A stretch of 64,000 nucleotides of DNA from Nectonema munidae. Its lineage: Eukaryota > Nematomorpha > Nectonematoida > Nectonematidae. The first letter of the stretch is position 1. Each line of letters begins with the position of its first letter. The stretch is taken from assembly GCA_030549495.1 (NCBI GenBank), contig JAUIRK010000926.1:857501-921500 (forward strand), in the 5' to 3' direction. The notes below the pieces were generated by a model that was given only the letters and a program-made list of their open reading frames with translations, was not told the DNA's origin and made no database searches. Position numbers and translations under genes: made by a program. Shown in pieces: positions 47,130 through 62,585 of the stretch.

Positions 47130-48215
47130 TTTGCAACAATTCAACATTTACAACACATTGCTTTACTACGTTTTTTTTACAACTTTCTATTGATCTATTG
47201 GAAGCTTTCAAAGTAGAACAAGTAAGACGACGTTTTTTAGTTCTATCAACTGAGTAAATCTGATCCGGAAGTTGAGATTTTTCATTTAACTTATCTTTTT
47301 AACGATTCTTTTAATAAAATATCGATGACTAATGCTTGATGTACCACCTGTGCCGGATTAACATCCCCGCGCTTAGTTGAAAATTTTTTTTTTGACTTTT
47401 TGTAATATCTTTTAGTTTTCTTCTATTCTTCTTTTATATTTCCTCCTTAAAATAAATTTTTGCTCTTGAATTTTGTGGTTTTTATCTTTTTTGTAGAATC
47501 TAGATCAATTTTATTAAAAAAAAATTTATTTCCTGACTATCATTTGTAAATTTAAACGATCTGCTACAAACCCCTTCACTTGGTAGATCCGGGACTGTGT
47601 GCCACAATTTTATAGACAATCCAACTATTTATAAGAGTAAGATCTATTACATTGTAGGAAATATGGCCTCCCTACTTTCTTCTAACGGCTTTGACAGACT
47701 AAGGTCTTACGATTTGATCAAGAACAACTGTTTCTGGTTTTTTCAAGGGATTATTTTTCGCTATAATTTGAACATCGGGATGCAAAGTGTTTAGAATGTT
47801 GACAATTTTGGACTTTTCAGAGTTTTTCGATCTATTACGTCGTTGTTGCAATAAATTAAGTTGAATGCAACAACGACGTAATTGAATGCAAAAACGACGT
47901 AATTGAATGCAAAAACGACGTAATTGAATGCAAAAACGACATAATTGAATGAAAATTGACGTAATTGAATGCAAAAACGACGTAATTGAATGAAAATTGA
48001 CGTAATAGATCGGAAAACCCTTATTAATTTATTGTTACAATAGGTTTATCTCTACTCGTCATAACTATACTTTCATAAAGTTCTCATTTCTCGTTTGCTT
48101 ATTCTGGTAATTCTTCTTGTGCTCGTGTCAATTGGTGCAGATCGTCTTTGTAGTTAGTAATTCATAATATTCCATGAAAGATTCTACCTTTGACAAATCA
48201 ATACTCACAGCAAAA
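47130..48215 (-). pseudogene. piggyBac transposase C-terminal relic
   Basis: Read on the minus strand. A stretch near 48150-48050 gives DDLHQLTRAQEELPE and ELYESIVMTSRDKPIVTIN. After an insertion (47820-48021), 47810-47700 gives EKSKIVNILNTLHPDVQIIA and KNNPLKKPETVVLDQIVRP. Then 47700-47600 gives SVKAVRRK and GGHISYNVIDLTLINSWIVY. Finally about 47270-47120 gives a Cys-rich tail (KKRRLTCSTLKASNRS, IESCKK, KAMCCKC). Together these follow the late DDE_Tnp_1_7 order (lSTxH...KPe...LDQm...RRW...FYNxlDla.iNawilYk, then a C-terminal CRD). The block KPETV-LDQ lacks the YNxTKxGVD segment, and stops and frame changes are frequent. The catalytic N-terminal half was not found. This is the only piggyBac coding sequence seen in the window. 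Confidence 0.65.
47820..48021. mobile_element. fold-back minisatellite inserted in the piggyBac relic
   Basis: Outer inverted ends are AGTTTTTCGATCTATTACGT and, reversed, GGGTTTTCCGATCTATTACG. The interior is about six tandem copies of GACGTAATTGAATGCAAAAA (21-23 bp period, 47876-48005), with GAATGAAAATT variants. The piggyBac frame resumes on both sides, so the unit looks like an insertion. No target duplication is obvious. Confidence 0.65.
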
Positions 48216-48825
48216 ATAAAAGTTATGAAAAATGTAGAAAAATCCATCAATATATTATGATGAACAACAATTTAAAAATGAAGATGCGTTAATTGACGCG
48301 CATCGTCCTTCTTCTGTAAAAGAAGACCACATTAAGGCGCCTCATTTGTATAGTAAAATGTCCAATATTTAAATAGGCAGGACAAAAGTTTAAAAGAAGC
48401 AAATGATTTGTTTTTTTTTGTAAATATTTAAAGTTGATTCAAAGTTAACTTTCAAAGTAGTTTTATTGAGTCAATTTCTCTTAAGCATGTTAAAAAACAA
48501 AAAAATTCAATATATTAATTTATAAGGTAAATTTATTTAAATATCTGTAAGTAATTGATATCTTGGCAAAATATTTTTAATCATAAATCTATTAGTTTAT
48601 AAATTAGTTAGGTGATCAGAATTCCACAAGATACACTTGAAACAATAAATATAATTTAATATTTGTGTCATTCTTCAAAAATTAAATAAGTCAACGGCGA
48701 ATAGGCAAAATTTTATAACCTGTAGGTATATATCCTTGAAATAAAGAAAATTCCATTTTGTGAACAATATTAGTGCAATATAAATATCTCTCATTTTTCA
48801 TTCAATGAAAAATTTTATTCATGAT
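48216..48825. other. AT-rich stretch, no gene recognised
   Basis: May include further decayed piggyBac sequence at its left edge; nothing else recognised. Confidence 0.4.
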
Positions 48826-51060
<2,235 letters not shown>

Positions 51061-53339
51061 TCATATAAATAGTATATGGAACAAGAATATAAATTGAAAT
51101 AATGAGATATACGTTACAATTTATTATATTTCATAATATTTACTCATTGACCCATTGTTAAACCTTTTTTACAAACAACTATGCTCAAGCCACAAAAAGT
51201 TCCAGCTTTTTTCACTACTCTTAAAAATAAATTCTTACTCTCGAAAATTTCTTAGTTGATGATTAACTGATCAAATCGTAACAACCTTTCTAACGTATAA
51301 AAAATACAAATAATTACTAACTAATGACAGCCATGATTAAGAAAGAGAAGGAACAATCTTTGAAAAAGATTATTTCAGTTAACTTTCCTTTATGTCTATT
51401 GGGATCGAAAAGGGTTACTGACCAAACAAAGGCAGACGACAACTTTATACAAAATTCTAATTAATTATAACTGAGTGTATATATAAATTTATATATATAA
51501 ACACGATAAGAATACAATTGAAGATATTACTCTACTTATCCAAGTGCAAAAAAGATTTTATTGGCTGAATTTGTTTAAGCTAACCATAATTAGTTTTTAA
51601 CTAACTTCTATAACATTGTTTCTCATTGGCTGTTCTTCTCAAACTTGATTGGTTGGTTCATTTAGTGTATTGTATTCTATCATTTCAAAGATTGTTCACA
51701 AACTCACTACTTTTTGGTTGATCATTGATTTTGATTGATTTAATTAATTAATTAAACTTAAAAAACTTTTGTAAACATTTTAGCATTCAAATCGAATTCC
51801 TTCTCATCAGCCACTACGAAACAATAACCAACAGCAAAAGTTATAATCTGGCGAGGTCTTTGAAAAATATAAAAGAAATATTATTCTAATTATAAATCTT
51901 AGGCATTATTTGTATAATTAATTTTGATGATGATGATTTAAAGTTAATTAAGATAATCATTACTTTCAGAACCATAAATCTATTCAATTGTATCATAAAA
52001 AGTTACATCCTTACATCCGATGAAGAATATTTGTTTTGTATCACAGCAAATAAAAAGCAGAAAAATTTGTATATTCTATGAATAAAGACAAATCATTTTC
52101 TATTTTACAACAATAAAATAACACTGTTTTATTTCGTGATTCTACAGTCCGTTTTTATCATTAACTTTGAAGGTACAGTCCATTTTTAAATTTCCCGCTT
52201 TTTATTATTACTTTAAATAATAATATAAAATTTTTTTATCATATATAATATTACACATATACCTAAACACTCAATGGTCTAACACGTGAGATATTCCATC
52301 ATAATTTTCATTGATTAATTATTATATTTAATGTTATGTTACCACGTCATATTTCATGACAAGACTTCGGGATTTTCCCCGATATGTGTAGATTTTCTTA
52401 AATTGTATAAGACCATTCTTTGTGCTTCTAAAATGTAAAATGTTTGATTTTTTGCTTTTAAATATATTCATTGTGATTTGCAAAAAAATTTTCCTTATAT
52501 TTTTTTTATGTTTCTTAAATAAAAAAAAATGGTAGTTATGAATGTGACAAAGTTTATTCTAAAACTTTTAAAGACCAAAATATATTGCATAAAGTTACTT
52601 CATCAAAAAAAATATGATTGAAATCATGTTTAGCATAAATAATCTATAAAAAAAAATTTTTGATATATATTTTTTACTTTTGTATGAATTTTATTTTATT
52701 TTAATGTTATTTAACACATATAAAAGTTTATTTCTATTAGCTAAGCTTGTTTTTGATAATTATCGTTTTTTGGCCGGCATTTCTTGAAATGTTAGGTTTT
52801 TTTCACAAAAAAGTATGGCAGGCCTAAATATTATGCATCAACTTGTATGATTCTAATGATGTTTGATTCATTGATTTTTTTTATTATATTTGTATTGAGC
52901 AACGAAACCATTTCACTTCTTTCGCATAAACACCATTTTGCAACTTCAGTAGCCAAAAACATATCCCGAAAAGTTCACCTTGAAATTGGCGCTTTTTCGA
53001 TTCTCAGAGGATTGACCTATAACAACCTTTTTTGTTTAAATTTTGCAAATATGTTTCAAAGATTGTTAGGAAATCTTATTAGCTCATTGATCCCAATTTG
53101 AAATTGACACGGATGAGTATTATTTGTGCTTAATTAATTTCTGAGATAAAATTCTATAAGCAAAAGAAAAGGCATCGTGACAGATTTTAGTATAAGGGAA
53201 AAGTATAAATAAATTTTTTTTAATTCTAATTCTTCTCCATACCCAAAATTAGATTAAGTCGAACTTTTAAGGAACTATTATAAAATTTAAGTATAAAAAA
53301 TGTCTTATCGTAATAATGTTATTTATAACTAACTTGTTT
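51061..53339. other. AT-rich stretch, no gene recognised
   Basis: Two direct copies of TACAGTCC followed by a T run lie at about 52144 and 52174. The open frame at 52847-53101 (84 codons) has no recognised relative. Confidence 0.5.
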
Positions 53340-53577
53340 TATCTCTCATGCGTCCTCTTTTTTTGTTTTCGTTTCCTCTATTCTCTTCCGATTATACTTG
53401 TCTCCGGCTTTAGTGATGGATGAATCGAATTCTCGATGAAGTCTGAAGACCTCCTTTCTCGCCTCTATTGTAAAGCCTGCAAATTTATTCTATTCATTCA
53501 TTGATATTATAGTTTTATGCCCATATTCAAATTTTATAGCATCAATAAAATTTTCTTCTTCTTCTTCTATCTTAATA
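53340..53577 (+). mobile_element. probable LINE 3' end with (TTC)n tail
   Basis: A less AT-rich stretch (GATGAAGTCTGAAGACCTCC, then AAGCCTGCAAATTTATTC) ends GCATCAATAAAATTTTCTTC and (TTC)n. This resembles a LINE 3' UTR with AATAAA and a CTT-type tail, like the ends near 22.1 and 36.95 kb. No RT domain is attached. Confidence 0.4.
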
Positions 53578-54088
53578 AGTGTTAACTGGTGAATTTTTTG
53601 ATAAAAAGTAATTAGGATCTTCTCCAATGAACGACATATTAAAATTTGTTGCACAATGTGTTTTGATAAAAATATACCCTTTTTCTACTTTAAATTTCTC
53701 TTTTTTACTCGCAATATCAAAAAGTCTGCGTTTCTCTCTTCTCTTTTTTGATTAAAAGCTAAAAAATTAAAATTTCTTACTTGTTATTTATACAAACCCC
53801 ATTTGTTATTATATTTTATATTTCGTGCTAAACATAACATTTAACAAGATAAAAATTTGTAAATAATATATTATTTTTTTCCCAATTTGTCCCTTGTTTT
53901 AATTGCACCCATGGACCATGTAGTACTTTACCCACACTATATTAAGCACTGACTATTCCATCCCTTTTTATGACGCAGTTTTTGAGATTTAGTTATTTCT
54001 GTGTATGGGTGCCTAATGTCAATATGTATGTATTCGTATGTATCTGTTCGTATGTACGTATTTGTGTAAGTTTGTCTAGTTTGTCTAT
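53578..54088. other. AT-rich stretch with a degenerate GTAT run
   Basis: Imperfect GTATGTAT/GTATGTACGT repeats lie at about 54020-54065; nothing else recognised. Confidence 0.5.
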
Positions 54089-54398
54089 AGGGGTGATCAA
54101 ACTTTTTTTTAAGCGCGCCGGTTTACCGAAAATTTAAAAAATACGGACAGTAATATTGAAAAGTTAAAAAAGACTGGCATTATGAAATTCCTATTAATAC
54201 TTGTTTAAAACAAAATAAAGCAAACTTTTCCCTATGGATGTGACATAGTTGATAAACTGCGGATATGGAAATGAACACAATATATTTCAAAAATAATTAT
54301 TTTGTAACACTTATCAATATCAAAATTTAGATTGCAGGCCGGCTAAACTTACTTCGAAAGCCGGATTTGGCCTGCCGGTGGAAGTTTCTTGACCCTGA
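54089..54398. mobile_element. non-autonomous hAT-like element, degraded
   Basis: The left edge AGGGGTGATCAAACTTTTTT and the reversed right edge TCAGGGTCAAGAAACTTCC form an imperfect TIR of the CAGGGGTGnnCAAACTT type, with CGCGCCGG and GGCCTGCCGG subterminal words. No exact 8-bp duplication was found. Confidence 0.55.
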
Positions 54399-55414
54399 TC
54401 TAGATGTTTTTATGTCAGGCGTGTTTAATACAAATAAATAGGGAAGTTTGTGTCAAGAATCTCAAAAAAATGTGTTTGTAAATGTTTGTATCTAGGATTG
54501 GGATAACACTAAACCAAAGCTAAAACCTAACATTAACACTAACTTAAATATTCTAATTCTACACTAATCCTAACACCGTCAATAGGTTGCTAAAATTTTA
54601 CACATAAGGCTCATTTAATATCAATTTTCTCAAAGGAAATGCAAATGAATCCTTGTTTTGAATACAATTAATTATAGATTACGAGAGCCATATGGGTTCC
54701 TTTTGGGAATATTGGTAAAGCCCATTTAGAAATTGATTGAGCACTTGCCAACTATTATGCATATTTAACAAAAAAATTTAATAGTCGAAACTAGCCGTAA
54801 AGTGATTTGATATTAAAAGGAATTTTTACTTTTAAAAATACTATAACGATGTTACTATTTTCATTTCTTAACAATTAGAAATTTTTAGTGTAAATTCGAA
54901 CTTTACAATTCGTACTTCTATCATAGCAATTTTGATGCCCCTTATCTCCTTGTGAATTCTTCTTGATGTAGACGCTACCAACCCACTCCTGCCTTCCTGA
55001 CGCATATATATTTCATGCATTTTTTTATTCTATCTTTCTATATTCATTGCTCACATTTTTCTATCTTAATATGGCAACACCCTTCTGTTATATATTCAAA
55101 TATAAATAAAATCAAAGCAATGTGGAGTTGAATAATAGTGACCTATAGATCAGCTACAATAATGAATTCACAATCTAGGTATAAAGGAAAGAAGAAATGG
55201 ATACAAATTTATTCACTAGAATATTTCAGCCATCTTGAAACATTTTCAACTAAAGCAAGGATACATAGACCATTTAAGACAGGAACTTAGCTGTTACTGA
55301 AGTGTCAAAAGTGTAGAGAAGTCATGTAAAAATAAAACTTTTAGTTTAGAGCAAAATAGCGTGGTCAAAACCAACAAGAACCAAATTAAAAAAATCAATT
55401 CTTATACTCTATGG
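54399..55414. other. AT-rich stretch, no gene recognised
   Basis: A degenerate run of CTAAC/CTAAAC words at 54500-54580 is noted; it is too irregular to call telomeric. Confidence 0.5.
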
Positions 55415-55691
55415 CAGGGGTTCTTGACCTTTATTCAGTTATGGAACCCTTTAAAAAGATGATGAAAGCTATGAACGCCTTCAAGGAAATTTTCACATAA
55501 TAGTCATCAATTAATATTTGTACTTGCAAAAAAATGCTTAAAGTTTTTATTAAAATGATCCATTGTATAATGTTTTTGAATATTTTTAAAATATTTTATT
55601 CAAAAAAAAGTATATGAAAGTATATTTATTTATAATTTTAAATAAATATGGTTTTTTAATCTGACCCTCTTTGTTGCTTCTTGAATCCCTG
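55415..55691. mobile_element. 277-bp hAT MITE with perfect 8-bp TSD
   Basis: CTCTATGG is duplicated at 55407-55414 and 55692-55699. The ends are CAGGGGTTCTTGACCTTTAT and, reversed, CAGGGATTCAAGAAGCAAC. The left terminus is of the same general type as the fragment at 12718. No coding sequence. Confidence 0.9.
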
Positions 55692-56124
55692 CTCTATGGT
55701 TTCATTTGGCTTCTGTTCATTAACAAAAAAATTTGAAAATGATCATCCCATTTTGGAAAAGAATATAATTTAATTTTGAGATGTGTGTATGTGATTAAAT
55801 TGAATAGCATATCAGTTCTTTGAAGAATCGTAAAGTATTTGAAAGTCAAATAAAGAGAACTCAATTAAATTGAGATGGAAAAATTATGAACTTCGGAGTA
55901 GTAAAGCACTTTGTATCAGTTTGTGTATGTGCAATGTGCATACATATATTTATGAGTGTGTGTTTGCGTCAGTTTATTTGTTTTTGTCTGCGCGTATTTA
56001 AAAAGAGATTTTTTAATTAAAAGAATCAAAGGAATCAGGAACCCAGGGTAAGGATGTGTTGCGGTTTGTTTGCTTATCTACTTTTTATTATCATTATCAA
56101 CATGATGAAAATTGTACATATTCA

Positions 56125-56549
<425 letters not shown>

Positions 56550-58252
56550 AATAACTTCATTCATCAATAACACCTATCTAGTGACTTCATTGTAATACTA
56601 TAATTATTATTTTTCCATTGTAATATACTACTACTTAAGCGTAGAAATAACACCAATAAAATATCCACCATTATCAAAGCTGACACTAATAAAACACATC
56701 TCATTCTTACCAAGTTGCACTGTTCCCCTAAGATAACACTCATCTATAATAAAAAAGTGGTAGACAGAATACTTGTTACAAATATCTTTCATCTGACATA
56801 CTTAGTAATCATTTTAACAACATCATTCATTACCTACCAATCATCTTTTTACTGCTTTATGATCTTCTATCGTAAATATGAGCAAAAAAATGAATTGAAT
56901 GCCATTAAAAAATCATTCAACCACCTTTCCTTTCAAATTCCACTTTTGGAAAGATTTAATGCAGAATCTTGAGCAAATCCTTTATAGTGAGTGACTCTTT
57001 CAAAACTAAGAAACCAATATACAAACTTTAAATTAGCCTATTTTCTCTCTATTAATTCGCATGACATTTATCACTTTCCTACTTGTTAAACGTTTCAATA
57101 TTAGCACTTACCTTCTCCCTTCATAGTTCTGCATAATCTATACCAATTGTGATATGACAATATTTCCTTTCATATAAACAAAGGAAATATACTAGGCAGT
57201 CGAATTTATTGGGAAATATTTCGTTCAACTAATATTTACCCTCTTGAGATGTGTGGCTTTTTTTTTTAAGAATTACTACAAAAAGTACTGAGAATAAAAT
57301 GTTTTTTTAATAAATTTTTTTTATTCCTTTTTTCCATCATACAATGGAGTTTTCCTTTAATTAATATTGATATCACAGGTCTGGCAAGACCTCCGGGGAG
57401 ATAACTTGCCTGACATTATTATATATTTAAATGTATAAATCGTAAAATATATAACCGGTAAAAAATATACTTAAAATAAAAAATTTTAAAAAATATTTTA
57501 CATACATATTGAAAGCAACATTTCAAAAATTCTACACAAAAGTTCAAAACACTTAGCTTTGAAATTGCAGATATATATATATATTTATATAAATATTATA
57601 TATATATTTATATAAATATTATAGGAACTTAACATAAATTTTTATAGTTTTCATTATCAGTAATGGAGCTTTACTTTACATAAACATTGATGCCATATTG
57701 CTAGAATGTTGCTATAATAGTGTATAGAACTATATATATTGTTTGAAGATTTCCACTAAAATATATCAGTTTAATACAAATCTATATACTTATTCACGTA
57801 ATCTCTTTTTTTTATTTGTTTAAAAAATAACTAAAACTTTTATATTCTTATGTAAAATTTCAACGTAAAATTGAATTATAAATGCAATCATCTAGTACTT
57901 AGACACGTAAAACGGGGTAAATGAATGCGTAAATGTGTAAAAGTATATTGGACGCTTAACTTCCAAAACTTGAAGTGAAAAAATTTGGGCACTTATCCAT
58001 TTTGTGTATTGATTTGAAAACTCACTGATTTGACTTATATCTTAATGCCCTAATACTAAATAAACAAATTCTCGCGTTGCTTGAACGTCAAACTTTTTAA
58101 GAATTTTCTCTTCCATTTTGGTTCACGCAAAAATTTGACTAATCCCTATTGAATTCCATTTGAAAATTGAGTTCTTCGGCATTCCTCTCTACAGAAAAAT
58201 AAATCAAAATGGGTTTTAATTGTCAAATCTAAAAAAAAAATTAAGATTGAAC
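56550..58252. other. AT-rich stretch, no gene recognised
   Basis: A tandem AT palindrome (TATATATTTATATAAATATT, twice) lies at about 57575-57625. The open frame at 56715-56972 has no recognised relative. Confidence 0.5.
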
Positions 58253-60839
58253 TAGGGGTGCACCAGATAGTCTATCCGGCCGGTTATTTCGCGGGATACT
58301 GACGATTATTCGATATTCGGACCAATTTCGGTAATATCTTATATCCGGCCAGATAAGCCAGAGAATTGCAAAACAAAATGACCATTTAATAATAATTAAA
58401 CAATATTTAGGTAGCAAAATGAAATTATAATTTAATAATTGACCTATTCCAGAAAATCAGCTTATATACGAAATTTATCCTGAAAATTTCCTGCCATTAT
58501 GGTGAATGAATAGAAGCATCTCTCCTTTTTCAGACAAATGTTTTGTTCGTTTTCTTCAAAAATGTTTCCGCATTCTGAAAAAAGACGCTCAGAGTATACT
58601 GATGATGCAGGTGTACATTTAGCTATCAGCTGTTTCAGTAGTGGAAATTTTTCATCCTGTTTCCAATACTGCAGGGGGCATTTGTTTCTTTGCAGGAGTG
58701 GAGTGCAGAGGTAAAGTTCTAATTCGCTGGCTGCCTTATCTTCGATATCTTTCTTGGACTTAGTAATTCTTGTATTAGCCTTTTCGTGTGTTATTGCAAT
58801 TTCTTCGAAGCAAGCCTTGAAATCATTCTCGCTTCTATCTTCGGGTAATTCCTTGGTGGCACAGTCAGAGTGAGCAGCTTCATCAACAGTCTCAGTCTCC
58901 ACACTCTTAGTATCAACACTGTGGTGTTGTAGAATCTCGCCAAAGACTAAAGTTTTTCATATGTTTTATCTTTCAGAAATTGGACTTTAAATTGTGGGTC
59001 AAGTACTGTTGGTAGAACATATGATGGGCTCCTCATAATGTCAAGACCAAAACCTGAATCACTGAAAAACTAGCACGAAGTGCAGACAGAAGTCTCTGTT
59101 TGGTTATTTTGATGCCTTCTTTATGAGTGGCCTTTTTTAAGGTATCTTGCTACAGTACTTACATTCGGAATGACGGTTGAGAGAGGGCATGATGGAAGAA
59201 AGGCTGAAGTATGATTACAATTTGATCAATAATAATTTGCCACTCACAAGAAGAAAAACTTGGCATCTCATCATGATCAGAGATGTAAAGCTGCACAGGT
59301 CTATTTTACTTTTGCAACCGCTTCAGCATAAGGTATGCACTGTTCCAACGGGTTGGAACATCCTGTACTAGTAAAAGTGGGGCTTTTTCCGTTTCACTTG
59401 CATTATGCGACTGGATAGCCTTGAATTGACTACAACCTTTGACAGAATCTACGACTTTTTAATAATAATAATAATACACCTTTCACAGATGTTTGAGATA
59501 GAATGGCATTGCTTATAATTAGTTGTATGATATGTATTGAGAAATGAACAGACACGATCTCTGAGAGATTGCTTCCAAGCAACAAATTTTTTGCACCATC
59601 TCTAACGAGTAGATGTCTTCTTGAAGAATTTATATTCCAACATTCACACAGGTTCTTGAGTTGGCTAGCAATGTTCACACCTGTATTGGAGGTGAGACGC
59701 ATGTAGAACTGCATTCTTTCGTACATATTCTGGCAGTGATTCTGTGGGCAGAGAGAGACAAAAAGGTATCATGAGATGAGGAACATGTCCTGGTGTCAGA
59801 AGCGAAACTAACACAGACAGCTTTTGCCAGCTCATTTGCAATATCTTTCCATAAGTCTTCATAGAAGTCTGGCAGAACATTGTCAGCGAAAAATCTTCTG
59901 CTAGAAATGAGATATTGTGGCTGTAAATGCGCCATAAGACCGATAAAACCGTCATCTTCAGCCATACTAAAAGGCTGGTTATTTAATGCCATCATGAGGA
60001 GAATTTTCTTGTGAATTTTTTTAGCCCTATGACATTAATATTCAACAACTTTTTTTTATCGAACGTTTCCTGTAAGGACAATTTGGACATTTTTCTTTCT
60101 CTTACTGGGAGAATCCTGAATTCATCATATTCTTCTGAGAACTTTCCATTGTTTTTCTTTTCAAGCATTCCTTTTTTGGCATCCGGGTATTCTTTGTAAT
60201 GCAAAACTTTTACGTGATTGTGCAAAGGTGTTATGCTGAATGACTTGGGCTTTGCAGAGCCTCTTCTTATCATTTTATTACAAACCAAACACCGTGCTGA
60301 GAAATTGCAAGAATCATTAATCTTGAAAAGACGCCAGATGAAGCTCGACATCGTGACGAACAATTAGTACAAAATAAGAATTGAAAAAATTACAACGTCA
60401 GTTTTCAAGATTTGGACAAAAAGAAAAAGAAGGAAAATATATTTATGCTGTGTCAAAAATTTTTGTAAATAAAATCGATCTTTTAGTTCTGTGTGAGCAA
60501 ATAAGAGAAGTATAGCAGTAATATACGAATGTGCATGTGTTTGCTAGTAGTGTTGCGTTGCACTACAAACGAAACAACTGGACATTAAATAATGACGATG
60601 ATTGATGAGAATAATATTATTAAACTTTAAAATATGTTATGTGCATGCTAGAATCAAAACGCATACTAATGTAGTTGAGTGATATTATGAACAGAAAGTA
60701 GTTAGTTACAAAGCTCCTCTAACATGAAATTCATACACTATTAGTAAAACTTATCATTGATATCCGGCCAGATACTGTAACCATCGATCCTATCCGGTGT
60801 CCGGCCAGATAGTAAATTTAACTATGCGGTGCATCCCTA
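58253..60839 (-). mobile_element. hAT transposon (ZBED type) with perfect 8-bp TSD
   Basis: GATTGAAC is duplicated exactly at 58245-58252 and 60840-60847. The left end is TAGGGGTGCACCAGATAGTC and the reversed right end TAGGGATGCACCGCATAGTT. Subterminal words TATCCGGCCGG/ATCCGGCCAGATA recur several times at both ends (58274-58350 and 60763-60812), probably transposase-binding sites (inference). At 2587 bp this is a full-length hAT with its transposase on the minus strand. Confidence 0.93.
58462..60363 (-). pseudogene. ZBED-type hAT transposase
   Basis: Minus strand, start at 60363. The BED finger is FIWRLFKINDSCNFSARCLV, then CNKM, with C-x2-C and LHNHVKVLH as the His part (60345-60190). After a frame change near 60000: IALNNQPFSMAEDDGFIGLM-like text (59995 onward), YLISSRRFFADNVLPDFYED, and CVSFASDTRTCSSSHDTFLS then LSAHRI (about 59815-59740), which holds the first catalytic Asp. 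In a third frame: NLCECWNINSSRRHLLVRDG (about 59660-59600) with the second acidic residue and VHFSIHIIQLIISNAIL. Between 59430 and 58900 are broken pieces (KKPHFY, PVGTVHTL). The last open piece, 58902-58462, ends with the hAT dimerisation domain ASSVYSERLFSECGNIFEEN. A Phe replaces the usual Cys of the CxxH motif. Several frame changes show it is inactive. Confidence 0.85.
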
Positions 60840-61662
60840 GATTGAACCATCTAACCTAATATGATGAATAAATATAATAATAATAATTAATCAATGAAAG
60901 GATAACTTAACCCATTAATGGCAGGAATGGAAATATTTTTTCTAGTTATTTCATTTTTTTATAATACCCTATTTTATCTAAATCATTTTAAGTTCTAAAT
61001 TGTCCTTTTTAAATTCTAAATTGTCATTTAGTTTTGTTGAATTAGATTAGAATGTGAAAAGTTAAAATGATCTGTAGAGCACTCTTTAATTTTTGCTTTA
61101 AAAAGGTAGCGAAAAAATGGTATAATATGATAATTTTTTAATACTCAATTAAAAATTTTATCTTTGATTAATTTTTGGAAATTTATTTGCATTCAACACT
61201 AATCTGTATCCCCTTATTCTTTGTGTTGTGAAGTCCTAAAATTTATAATTTTTCTACAATTTAACTATTTTAATGTTTATGGTTAGTTGGTTGGCTTCGA
61301 TCACGAAAGGCCTTTCGATCCAGCACCAAATCTTCCTTTGTAATAATTTGACACAATCTCTCAAATCTGGTTAATGCAGTGACGAATTCAGATGGCGGGA
61401 TTTGGGGCGATGAAAGGATTGCCCATCAGCCCCACCCACCCCCTTCTTTTGCTAATTTTTCAGCATATCTGTGTATAGTTCAAACAGAAATAGTTCTATT
61501 TTGTGAAAGAAGAGTTTTTTTTATTGAGTATATGTTCCTTGTGTATACTAGTAATACCCTAAAGTATAATTCTAGGCCAGGAATCGGCACATAAGGTGAT
61601 AAAAAGAGCTATTAATTATTTTTAATGTCTTATAAAAAGCATAAGAAGAAGTGTTTAATTGA

Positions 61663-61780
61663 GTTATACTTGTAAAAAGCATTTTCAACCTTTAATAATG
61701 AAATCATGAAACTTTCAATTATTTCCACATTATAAATATTTGATTTTTATTTTTAATATGAACATTGCACTCATCCAAAA
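61663..61780 (+). repeat. 118-bp dispersed repeat, copy 1
   Basis: Starts GTTATACTTGTAAAAAGCAT and ends TGCACTCATCCAAAA. It differs from copy 2 at only three positions by eye. No TIR or coding content. Confidence 0.85.
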
Positions 61781-62462
61781 GAGTTAATATATAAGTCAAA
61801 AATTATTTTTGATTCAATCCCATATTTTAACAGGAAAAAATAATAAAAAAGTAAATTAAAAATCAAATTAACAAAAAAATTAATCTCTTTTATGTATTTT
61901 TTAGGAAATAAATGGTTTGGAGAAGGAATGGAGTTAAAAAAGCTTTTCCAATTTGTTAACACCTTTGGTGTACACACTTAAAAATAGTTTTGATAACAAC
62001 TAGTTAGACTACTACTGTTCTAAGCATTCGTTCACACAGATTTCGCATATAAAAAAATCATAAAAAAAATATTTAAAAAAAAAATCCTCTAGATTCGCTT
62101 CTGTGTTAATCTTAGTTAGTTGGTAAAATTGTTTAGTTTGGATATGTAATGCTTAAATGTAGAATTAAGACTCACTAATTAACTTATTAAACTTCGCAAT
62201 AAATTAACTAAGATTGAATTAAGTAACTAAAAAGAAATACCAATTGAAAAAGATATGAAAAAATTAGAAACCAATTATAGACAAATATTTGAATAAATGT
62301 GTGATCGTAATTCCAAATTTGAGAATTATCCTGCATTTGGTTTTTAATTTTACTATTAAAATTTTTATTAGATTCTAATATTTGTACTTGTAATGTACAT
62401 TTTGAGAAGAGTCTGCTTATAACCATTATAACAATTAGTCATTTGATATAAAACTACCTTAA

Positions 62463-62585
62463 CCCTTTGAAGACTAGAATTTTTAAGAATAATCGTGTTC
62501 TTTCTTTTTCAAAGAATTTTATATGTATTTAAAGTGGACCATATTCATTGCTTGTTACACGAGTGTTACACGGCTTCTCAATGGG
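62463..62585. mobile_element. TTAA-flanked MITE, family E
   Basis: TTAA lies at 62459-62462 and 62586-62589. The imperfect TIRs are CCCTTTGAAGAC and, reversed, CCCATTGAGAAGCC. The interior is unrelated to families A-C. Confidence 0.6.

Noticed and set aside
47862-48010. CRISPR-like regularly repeated units
   Set aside because: Units are directly adjacent without variable spacers, and the context is a eukaryotic transposon.
54490-54580. Interstitial telomeric repeat (CTAAC-like words)
   Set aside because: The words are irregular in length and spacing and do not form a tandem array.
61280-61350. Another tRNA-like SINE head
   Set aside because: TTCGATCC resembles box B, but the spacing to the possible box A is too short and no second copy was found.
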